Origin: Rachycentron canadum
Lineage: Eukaryota; Chordata; Actinopteri; Carangiformes; Rachycentridae
Assembly: GCA_038496675.1 (NCBI GenBank)
Contig: CM076652.1
Location: 4,052,729-4,116,728, forward strand
DNA: 64,000 nucleotides
Direction of reading: 5' to 3'
Shown piece after piece: positions 1-12,000 of the stretch. How positions within the stretch are numbered: the first letter of the stretch is position 1; every line of letters begins with the position of its first letter. Under the pieces are notes generated by a model that did no database searches, was not told the origin of the DNA, and was given only the letters and a program-made list of their open reading frames with translations. Made by a program: the position numbers and the translations under genes.

Positions 1-3000
1 ACAGAGCAAAATCCCAGGAAGAGAGGATGAATGCAGAGAAAGAGAGGAGGAGAGCAGAAAGCAGGGCTGATGAACTGGAACTGAAGCTTCAAGGGCTGGA
101 GGAGCTCATCTCAACACTAAAGGATGTGAAAGGGGCCCAGAAGGTCAGTAGGGAAAATGTTGCAGGTACAAATGTTTACTAAATTGCGCCTTATCTGCTC
201 TGAATCCTCTGGTTGATTGACAGATACAAACTTTACCATAACTGCGTGAACTTGAATAGTAGGATAACACACTGTTCACTTTGTGAAAACACTAGTTTGT
301 AGGATTTCTTGCCAAACTCATAACATTCAATAACATTCAAACAGGTAACCGAGTGGCACAAGAAGATGGAAGAAGCTCGTCTGCAGGAGCTGAGAAAAGG
401 AAGGGAGCTGATGGTCCAGAAGGAGGAGATCAGGTACCTGAAGAACCTTGTGGAGGAACAGGAGCGAAGTATCCGCTCGCTGGAGGAGGATATCGTGCAG
501 CAAAACACGGTGAGAGGAAAACTCAGCTGTAACTTTACACAAGCTCATAAATTGAATAATGTGCAGACACAGATTCACAAACGTGTGTGTCTCTGTTTTC
601 AAACACATCGAGGTTATATACAAAAGTATGGATGCATAATTAATAGAAATAGAATCAATAGTATCAATACGACATAAGTGCAATATCCAAATCGCAGGAG
701 CTGCAAATTTTTTTGTGGTGCTACAGAGATGCCCCAATCTGCAAATCATATTCTCCAGGCTTAAAGGACCATGTTTGTTTGGTACAAGACCCAACAAAAA
801 TCACATGGTCGAGAAAATGAAATGCAAAAACGTGCAATGTGATTTTTCTTGTAGAGAAACATGTAATTCACATTTTTAACTAACTCTCTGGTTAAGGACT
901 TTTTCAGAGGAGAAGTATGTCAGGTAAATGTCCATGTTCTCCTCTTTACGGTATCAAGCTTCAAGAAGAACACCAGCTCGCATGGGATCAGCGAGAGGTT
1001 GAACTGGAGCGCCAACTGGACCAGTATGAGAAGCACCAGGATGAAATTCTGAGTGGTGTGGATAAGGTAAACTATTATATTAGAGTTCTTCATTAAAACA
1101 AGTAAAAATGATCATTTGGCAAAAAACTTCAGTTGGCTAGCATAGAATTGCTGTTAGTATTAAATGTATGTCTAGTTTTATGTCACATCACACATGTTTC
1201 TGATACATGTTGTTACTGCTGCAGTTTGAGGAAGATGCAGGCTCCCTGCCGGACCCGAGTCTACCGCTTGCTCATCAGCTAGAGTTTGCTTTGGCTAAAA
1301 TAAGAGAGCACGTCCGCACCATTCTGGACACACAGGCCACCTGCAAAAGTTTGGATGAGGTATTATGTCGCGTCCCTCTTCATATGTATTTCCTTTAAGT
1401 CAAACACACGATTCATTGTTTGAATTCTTCTCCACGTCCAGAAGTTGAAGGAGAAAGAAGCAGCTCTGTGGAAGGCAGAACAGAACATTGTGTCCAGGGA
1501 TAAAGTGATCAACGAGCTGCGCCTTCGGCTCCCAGCCGCTGCCAACCGAGAGCGCCTGCTAGCTGACCTCTCCAAACATGAAGACGGCCAGTCAGACAGT
1601 CAGCCTGCCCTCAGGGTCGCTCACCAGACCATCAAAGACCTCCAGGGTCGACTTGATAAAAAAGAGGACGTGCTAAAGAAATACCAGAACCAGTTGGATC
1701 AAGCCAGACAGGTATTACTAGGAGAAAAACTAGGAGTTAAATTATTCCTAATGAATAAACAACCCTCTGATGAGTGAGTTGGTCATTAGTTGGGTCCATT
1801 GGCGGTGTAGTTTATAAATGTAAGGAATCTCCAGTGGGTGGAAGACCAGAAATCTCAGCACTTATATTAAATATTAATATTATCTCTAACTCACCTTTTT
1901 GACACCTGAAACGTGACAAGAGGCTCCAACTAGACACTGCTTTTTTCTAGGGAGATCCACGAAATAAATCTTTAACACCATGTTTCATGTTATTTAGAAA
2001 AAGTCATAATCTGAAAGGTAACTAGTAGGTATAGATGTAGAATAAATATAGTGGGGTTAAAAGTATAGAATAAAACATTTGAGCTTCTCTGTTTCGTTTT
2101 AACTATAACTGATTCCAGGATCAAGAAAAGATGATAAAGAGACATCAGGAGGAGCTGAGAATTCTGCATCAGAAGCTGGACCTGCAGACGGAGACGTCCC
2201 TGGACCGATTCAAACAGACAGCACTGGTATGTATCCATGTCTCTGTGTGAGTTTTAGTTTAGTTCTAGCTAAACAGCTTTGACTGTTTGGGTTAGCTCCA
2301 CACTGCTTGTTACAAATGTGAAATGAGAAAAGAAACTAGACTTGAATAGTACAAGCAACGTGAGCACTCTGTGGCCTGCATAGGCAGCTTGGTTGTTTAG
2401 AATAGATGTGTATCTGTTGGTTGTGATGAAACACACGACACGTTACCACTGACTGTATAAATAAACGTACACATTGGGGCTAAGAAGTGAAGCCAGTGCT
2501 GAATTGCCTTAATCCTGCAATGACCATCAGGGGGCGATTCCACTGGTTGTATTAAGAAGTCTGATTGTGTTGAAGTCTATGGGAAAATGGCCTTTCTTCT
2601 CACTTGATTTATTACTTCAGTAAATTCCTAATGAACTTATGGTCTCAGTCTATAGTTTCAAGTCTTCTTCTTCTTCTTCAACATGATGTTCATTTTTTAA
2701 ATTATGATCTAATTTAGGGTGTGCCTGCCCCATGATTGACAGACTGTACCAGAAATGGTGACCTGCCCAAAAATCCAGTCCAGAGCGGGTCAGATTCAGA
2801 CCTTCTCATCCAAATTTCTTTCTTTACGTTTCTTCTGGTTTCAAAACACCAAAATGGCGACGGCCAAATTACAAGATGGATGCTTCAAATCAGCAGTTCA
2901 TAAACCAGTGGGTGACGTGACATTGGGTTGGCACTTGCCTTTAATGCTCCATATAGCTCACAACAACACTGAGGCAGGTCTAGTTTATGACGTCAGATGC

Positions 3001-6000
3001 ATATGAATGTCAAGAGTTGTCTCCTTTGAATAGACAGTGTATTTGTAGGGATATATTATGTTGCCTAACATTTCACACTTTCACTTTGTTTCATGTGGGA
3101 AAGAATCTTTGAGCTCTATTTGGAAATTCCAGCTGAGCTTTGTTTGAAGCAGCAGGAAATGTTTTGTTTTCTTTATCCAGGAACTGATGAAGAAGCCCAC
3201 TATCAGGGTGCCAACCTCAAAGCACCTGGAGCGCCTGGCTGAGTTAGAGCAGATGGTGGCGGAGCAGGACTTCTCGCTCTCCACTGCAACAGAGAAGCTG
3301 AAGCTGACTGCTGCTGAACTGGAGCGACACAGGACCGCCATGGAAACACAGGCTAAGAAACAAGCAGATGAGATGTCAAAGTGATTAACCCCATGGCTTT
3401 TTCCGAGTTTGACCCAGTGGTCCACTGTGACGATTATATTAAAGCAGCATCTTTATCCTAGTCCTTTATGTTTGCTTCATCTTTAGCTGTTTAAGTGAGT
3501 ACAATAACATACAATCAATATTCCACAATAGCTTCAGTTGATAATGTCAGGCAGTTGGAATTAGATGATTTTAACAACCTTAAAGCTGCTTAAGAGGAAA
3601 TTGGAGGTTAAGGGGCTAAAACCTAATAAGATTTTAGTAGTGCATTGGGACATTGGTGTTTCAGCTGCATGAGAACAAGTCAAGTCACTTTTATCTATTT
3701 AGCATCAAATCATGACAATCTCACAGCACTTTTCATGCAAAGCAGGTCAAGGGTATGTGTGATATTATTTACAGAGAGTCACTATTATTAATGAGACTAA
3801 TAATGAGGAAAAAAAGAGCAGCAGTGGGTGTTAAAGCAGAACTATGGGTGCAGTAGGTGACCCACAGAGAGAGAGAGAGAGAGAGGAGAGCGCAGCGAGA
3901 TGGTTCATCACTGACATGTACAAACTAATATTGATCTGGTAAATGAGACTTAAACCCGCTTAGTCCAGTTCCTTCCAATGCCAATTAAATGTTCCAGTCT
4001 CTGTAATAGGATGTGATGGTCAGTGGTGGCAAATGCAGCATTGCGATCTAATAGGACAAGCACAGAGACAAGTCTGTTGTAACTTTGACCAGCGCTGTCT
4101 CCAAATCCCGACTTAAATAAACAGTTGTTTTTGTAGAAAGCCTCACACAATTTTAACAATGCTCCTGATTGTCACCACAGATTGGACTGAGTTACATTAG
4201 GTTTATCTGAGTCAGTGTACCGAATGAAGTGGCAACTCTATCACGTGTATCACTGCTTATTGGTCATAAGTTATTTATGAGCCATTTTTAGCAGACCAGG
4301 TTGAATCTGTTTGTCTAGCAGAAAGATCATCCCACTGATGTCAATCAAAGACCTGTCGCCCACTCAGAAATACCTCCCTGCCTGGTAGAAATATTGTCTT
4401 GCATGTGATAAGAATGATTCGACAGCCTGGTCTTATGATTTCCTATATGCTCATTCCTGGTGTTAATACTGTCCCATCTGAGTTAAACTGAGCCCCGAAC
4501 ACACCATTTGCTGTAAGGGCAGGAGGTGGAGAAGTTGATGACATGTAGCTCTGCTTCTTGTGAAGATGGAATGGGCCAAATAAATGACATTTAACGTCAT
4601 TTTTTGGAGCCATTTTATGCCTTTATTTGATATGGACCGTGGAGAGAGAGAGTGGGGGGGGTTGACATGCGGTAAATGGTCAGGTCGGGAGTCGGACAAG
4701 CAACCACCTTGTAATAATACTCGTTAGGAAATTCTTTATGTTGTTGCAGGCTGGAGGAGCATCATGCTGCTCAGGTGAAGGCTCTGACCAGTGAGGCTGA
4801 GGATCAGAGGAGTCAGATGGCCCAGGTGGAGAAGGAGATGAACAACCTCCGAACTGAGCTGGAGGCCCAGAGGGCGGCCAACATCCGCTCCCCCAGCAGC
4901 ACCATGAAAAACCTGGTGGAACGACTCAAAGCGCAACTTGCCCAGAAAGAGAAACAGCTCAAGGTTCCTCTTTCATCATACAAGTTTACTTGTTCCAGTA
5001 CTTTTTGCCTTGTGAAAGTGAATTTCTCTGGGAATGAGGACATGCCGTCTGGTTTTGGTGTGTTTCGCCCGAGTGCTTCTGTTTCATCCTTGGCCAAAGA
5101 TGTGTGAGCCAGGTGGACAGAGCACTGTAAATTCTTCATACCGATGAATCTGTTTCTCTCCTTGTGATGTACTGGCAATCAGAGCTGGATGCTTTCCCGT
5201 TCTTCGTCCAGTATTCTGTATTCTGGTGGTGAAGCAAGAATGAAGTGTTTGAATATTGCTTTTTAGCCTCATAAGAAGCAACAATGGATATCAGTTTCGG
5301 GATTAACAAAAGCTCCCAAAGCATTTTTCATGAAACATACGCTACATTACTTTTCTTACCTGTAAAAACTACACCCAATTCCTGTGCTTATTCACCACAT
5401 GCAGAAAAAAGTGAAGTTAATAGCTCACAGTTCATGCATAACTGGATGATGATTCATTAAGTGAGGTCTGACCACTGCACTCATTGTATTCATCATAACT
5501 GACATCCATTTGTTCCCTGTTTTCCTAGGCTCTCAGTAAAGCTCTGCTGGAGCTGCGGGCAGAGATGACATCAGCTGCAGAGCATCAAGTCATAGCCAGT
5601 GCTGCGCAAAAAGAGGAGAGTCTCAATGTGCAGATGTTGATCGACAGGCACACCAAAGACCTAAAGGTGAGTTTTTAGGTGAACAGTTATAAACAGCTGT
5701 TGGGCAGATAAACACAAAAAAAAGCTCAGTAAAAACATTTAGATTACATAAAACAACATTTTCCAAACTAGACACCATCTTGTGATGGGATTGTTCCATG
5801 TGCACACCCATCGGCATGTTGATGTCCCGACTCATGAGTACTCAGTAGTTATTACTATGTTATTACTACATTACAACGTAAGTACTCAGTAGTCATAGAT
5901 CAGACCACACTCATCCCCACACTTCATTTTAATCTCAACTACACACCAAGTTTCATGACTGTCTTTCTGTCCACAGACAGACAGACATGTCAAAGCACTA

Positions 6001-9000
6001 AAAACCACCTTTATGGTTCAGCAAAATAGGTGTCTCCAGGACCACATTATTCCACAATGACACTAAGATAAGATAATATTTGTCAGCGACATCATTTCTT
6101 TTTTGGCCCAGTGTTCAAACCCAGAACCTTCTCGCTGTGACGGTGTTAACCACTGGCATACCATGCCCCTGGGATTTCATGTTAATAAGAGAAATATAGA
6201 CCCTGACATGTACTTTAGATCTTAAATCTCTCTCTTCTCCAAAGGCGCGGGTGCAAGAACTTAATGAGGAACTTCATACTGCAAAGGAGTCTGTCAAGGC
6301 AGCCAGAGGCCGGGAGAACACCTTGAGAGAGGAACTGGACAGTTTGAACCAGGACCTCCAGAAGAGTCACAAAGCCCAGAGACGCCTGCAGGCAGAAAAG
6401 GAGGAGAAGGAGCAGGAAATCCAGGAGCTCAAGCAGCAAATCAAAAGGCTCAGCAGGGCTCTTCAGGCAAGTGTCTCTAAGAGGTCTTGTAATGCCACAT
6501 GCTTTGCCTCTGGTTGCTGTTGTTGTTGTTATGTAAGAGTGATATTCTCAGCCACATGACTCCACCGCTCTCAGCATAACATCATGTGGACAAGTGGCCA
6601 GTATCCTCTGACTCAGGCAAGACATTCAGACCTTGAAATAGGATAAAACATTGAAATGCAAGACACTAGGCTGCAAGACACCTGACTAGGCTCTTCCACA
6701 GCAAATAAAAAGTCAAATCCAGGAATGCATTAAGAATGGAGTCACATATTCTAAGATTTAAGATGAATTCCTCCAGTGGGTATTAGAGTTAATTATTCAG
6801 GTATTCTTGTGGATCAGAGCCACCTAGCATGTAATTTTTAAAGATGGGGTCCAGATTTTTCTCAAGACTAGAAACTAAATCTCTCTCTTTCTCTCTCTTT
6901 CTCCTTTATACTTTGAACACAATGCCATGTGGTGTGACTCTAACCTTTACAGTGTTAGTGCCTCAAGTTTCTCATTGAAGCAGAAGGAAAAGAGCACTTG
7001 TTATGATTTCTGTGTCTCTGCTGTATGTGTGCCGCCGGAGAAAAGTGAGGTGCTGTGAAAATCTTCTTCCCTGTATTTACCGATTAGAATCAACCAGAAC
7101 CAGATGGGCAGGGGCCAACTGTGGAGAATCTGCAGAAGAAGATCAGGAGGCTGGAGGCTGATTTGGAGAAAAGAGCAGACACGCAAAGTACTAAAGAAGA
7201 TCATGGAAAGGTTTGCAGATTAAACAATCACATAGCCCTGCGTGATTGTATCAGTAGTTGTGTTATTGTCATTCAATACATGCTTATTTTATCTTACAGG
7301 CCAAAGAAGAAATAGTGCGGTGGGAGGAGGGTAAGAAATGGCAGATGAAGATGGAAAAGGTGAAGAATTCGGTGAAGGAGAAGGAAAGAGAGAATGAGTC
7401 CTTGTCAAAACAGCTCAGCACTCTGAAGGACCTGTATGGCAGGTCAGTGTGTACATCACATACACACTGGACATTTTACACAGCATCCCGCTCTCTGAAT
7501 ACATGACAGATTAACTTCAACTTAAAGCTACAGATGGTAACACGATGACAACATGAAGTGTGAAAACAGAAAGTGTGAAAAGCAGAAAAAGAAACTAAAT
7601 ACCTCCAATTAACTTGATTAGTTGCCACAAATTTATAGAGCATTCGTCAATTACCTTGTCAATAAATATATCTTAAGTGAAGTGAAGGGGGGAAGTGGCC
7701 TTGGCTACATGGATACATTTATATGTTGTCTTACTATGTAAGTCTGACTGTGCAAATCTGCTGCTACTTTCAAGTGTCAAAAACAGAGAGGAAACTGTTC
7801 TTTCGGTTTTCAGCTGTAGCTGTCACACAACTGAGCTTTTTTTTTTTTTTTGCCACTGTTTACACTGGCTCTATTTTTATTCTGTGTGGTTTTTTTTTTT
7901 TACTGTGTACGCAGGCTAGAGCAAGAGAAGGGCGCACTGCAGAGAAAGCTGAAGGCTCGAGGTGTGACTGCTGATCAGGTAGTGGGAGTGAGATCCACTG
8001 AAATGGAGAAAGAAATGGAGGAACTGAAGAAGAGGAACTCAGACCTGGAGACACACATCCTCACTATAAAGTACCTGCCAGTCTTTTTCTCACTGTTGTT
8101 GTTTTTAACTTCTTTTAAAGATAAATTGTGTAATGGATAGATAGATGGACAGGATATATAAAATCATATAATCGCATCATCATCATTGGATACAATTGAG
8201 AATGTTATGGACTGAGTGAATGACTTTTATATTGAACTCGCAGACAGCACCAGGCTTTACTTCGTGATGACGCCATGGAGAATCTGACGCTGAGGAACCG
8301 ATACCTGGAGGAGAGGATCCACACTTTGGAGAGTCAGACGTCCAAAGAGCCTCCGTCTAGACCCTCTGTAAGTTCATCTCTCCTCAACAATGTCAGAAAT
8401 ATCCCGATAACTCAACAACTCAACATAAATTCATGCCTGTACCTTAAGCATTTAAGCAATTAGTTATAGAATTGATAAGAAAAACAATTCTGATCAATAT
8501 CAAAGTAATTTAAGATGTAAACATTCAATGATTGATATTTTTACACAGAGCACCAAAAAAAAGTGACTCTTAAAGTGAAAATAAATCTAAATGTATTACA
8601 AATATATAAAATCCTTTTTTGAATATATATTTAACTGTTCAACAGGACACACCCAAGTCATCACTGGTGCAGACAGTTGAGTTACATGGTTAAATAGAGA
8701 TTACCTGTGTGTGCTGAAGGGGTTACACTTGATGTAGTGTAAATACACCAAAGATGTTTTTCTTTTACTCCGTTTCTCTATTCATAATTCTTTACTCTCT
8801 TTCTTTCTGTATCTCCATCACTGGATTTAATATGATCCATAGCCTGTGAAGGTAAAAAGCTCCTCCCTTCGGGCTTTGAGAGAGATTTGTTCTGTCACTT
8901 TTGATGTTGCACGTGGGTCATGCAAAGGGAATGTCACACCACATCCTGCTGAACCCTCCCGCTACCCTGCAAGCCCCAAAGTTGGCCATCAGAGGGAGCC

Positions 9001-12000
9001 AAAGCTGATCCCGACAGATAGACAAACTCAAACCAGTTTTGCTGGAGAAGAACGACTGACCTCCAATGTGGCAGAAAGCACAGCGGCTCACAAAGAACAT
9101 GCGACAGGGGATAAAGGGGATGATGACACTGATGATGTTCAAGAAGATAGGACACAAACAGAAGTAGACAGTGTTGAAAACACACAGGACATCGCACCTG
9201 CTTCTGATCTTGATGTGGTTGAAGAAGAGGAAGAAACCCTGCTGTCTCAACCACTCACCACAAAGGAACATGAGCCTGAGCCTGATGAGCTGTCGGAAAG
9301 ATCAGGATCAGCTATGTCATCATCTGAGCCAGGGGCAGCAGCAACAGGAGGTGAAACAAACGAGAGTGCCAAAGAGCGAGCTGCAGAACTAGATGATGGA
9401 GTCGCATACGACGATGGAGGGATCAGGGCCCGAAAGTCAGGAGAGGCTGACGAGCAGGTTGAAATGAAAGATGAAGCACTTGAGACTACAAAGGAGGCAA
9501 TGGAAGAGGATAATCCAGAACAGTCCTGCTCAGCAGAACCTGATGTGCAGTCCGGCACCGCACTGAGCAAACCCCTGGGGTTTATCAGTAGAAAAGGGGG
9601 CGAGCGCTTGCAAAAACCAGAAAGCAGATCTCTTAGATATCTGAAGGTACCTCAGGCTTCTGTAGTCAAGCAGCTGAAGTGATAGTGCTATGATAGCAGT
9701 GCAGTAGATATAAAACTCAAGGCGTGAAGAGTAAATAGTGAAGTGGCTTGTTAGCGTGTTGGTGTTTCCCTCCCCTGCATTGTCCATCGTTGACTGAAGG
9801 TTTCTGTGGTTTAGTGTTGGCCGACAGTTTCATGACCCCAAGAATAAGGCATTTCTTTAAAAATAAATCTGTTTTGTTCTTTACTCCCTTTTTTCCTCTG
9901 TAGCACTTGCACTAATCGTATGTTTTAAATCATTTCCTCTGGCTCATTTTAAGCGTTTGCTTTCTTCAAGACCTCAGGACGAGGCACTGGCACTCCCTCA
10001 CAGAGAGATCAGGACCTGCAAAAAGAAAATCTCAAGCTGGCTTCTGAGAACCTGGAGCTGCGCTTCCAGCTGGAGCAGACCAACAAAGACCTACCAAGAC
10101 TCAAGGTATGCACAACAGTTAGCTAGTTGTTCATTCAGTTGTTCAAAACCAATGTTGATTGGGAGACATTTTAAAAATGTCTGGCATTTAGGGAAACTGA
10201 CCTTATGATGATGGCGAGTTGCCTCGTGATTGAAGGTATTTGTCCTGATTGAGCTGTGAATCATCTAATGCTTTCAGAAATGAAGCATTTTCAAAAAAAA
10301 CACACATCAGATAGAAATCCTTTTTCTTAAGTGAAGTTAACTTGTTGCATAGATATAAATATTCTTCATCTTTCCTATTTATTTCCCATTTTACAAACTT
10401 CAACAACAGACATTTGTTGAGCCCCACAATTTAACCCCAACATTCACTTAGAAGACGACGAAGCAACTTGTGTTTTTGTTTTATGTGATTTTTATCCAGT
10501 TTCTCTTTGTTTCTCACAGAATCAAGTTGCAGACCTTAAGGAGATGTGCAGCGCACTGAAAAAGGAAAAGGCAGAGGTGAAGAAAAGGCTGACTCATATA
10601 CAAGGAGTAAGTCTACCTAAAGTCACCTATTGTGTTTTATACACAATCATTATTAGCACTTCCTGGACACAGAAACAACAGCAAAGAACAATGAGACGTT
10701 TCCTCACAGGATCAATAAAGTCTCTGTATCGAAACCTTCACATAGTGCATCTATGAAACAAATGGAAAAGAAACTGAATTTCCCAACTGCTGATCATTAA
10801 GATGATTTGTCATGTGTTTCTCATCAGACTGGACACAGCGGTAAAACAGTACCTGAACTTGAGAAAACCATTGGCTTGATGAAGAAGGTGGTGGAGAGGG
10901 TGCAGAGGGAAAATGAGACGCTAAAGAAATCCAGCGCACCTGCAAATCAAGACAAGGTCGCTGCCTTGGAGCAAGAAAACGTCAAACTCAAGGTAGCTGA
11001 CCACATCGTTTCTCAATCTGTCTGAGAAGTTTATTAACTTCTTTGTTTCTTGACTCATATAACTCATGGTGCTTTTTTTAGGCCGACTATGAAAAACTGA
11101 AAAGTCAAAGTGAAGCCGAGTTCAATTCAAAACTTGAATCTAAAACCAAAGGCCTGGAGAAAATAGTGATGGAGAATGAACGTCTACGCAGGGAGAACAG
11201 ACGGGTAACTACGCCTTGTAAAAGTTTTTACTTTGATGCCAGCACCTGTTTAGGAGGTTACAACCCGTTTCATTTTGTAAACAGGAAATAGAGGCCGCAG
11301 AGAGACTCAGAGTCACCAAAACGGGTCTGGAGGTGAACAATGAGAAGCTGGAGGCAGAGCTGGAAGAAACCAAACAACGGCTTCAGGCAGCTCTGTCCAA
11401 ACCCATCACAGAGGGAGCAGACAGCAAGACCTGGAAGGCGTCTGTGGTAACAAGGTGAGCAAACTGTTCTTTATGTAATCCATTCACATCTTATTTCTTA
11501 TCTTAAGTGTTAAATTATTGGTTTAGCTTAATTTCTATCAAGCTAATTTAAGTTATTTAAATAATGCTTTCCCAAAAAGCCTGACCTTGTGTCACTTGTA
11601 GAAGCCTAAGACTACAAGTACAGTTTGCAGAGTGTGAGCCAGTGGTTGTTTGACTCCTACCTGCAGGATGTTTGAGAACAAGATGAGGGAACTGGAGAAA
11701 GAGCTCTCCCAGAAGACCTCCAACCTCTCTGAACTCAAACAACAGCTGAAGGATGTGAACGAACGTGAGGAAAGAGCACAAACAATGATCCAGCAACTCG
11801 AAGATCAGGTCTGGATGAAATAATGATTTAATGTAGTAAGAAACAATCGGGTGCGGGCTCCTGTTGGACTGGAGTTCTGAGGTTCTTATGTTTCCCTTTG
11901 ACTCCAAAGAGTCATATAAATTCCAGGGGTTAAAAATGAAGCCAGTGCTGAAGAGCCTTAAACAAAAAAAAAAAAAAAAAAAAAAAGAGTTATTACCTCA

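Noticed and set aside
9247..9570. 107-codon minus-strand Ser-rich frame
   Set aside because: Antisense shadow of the acidic cep290 exon.
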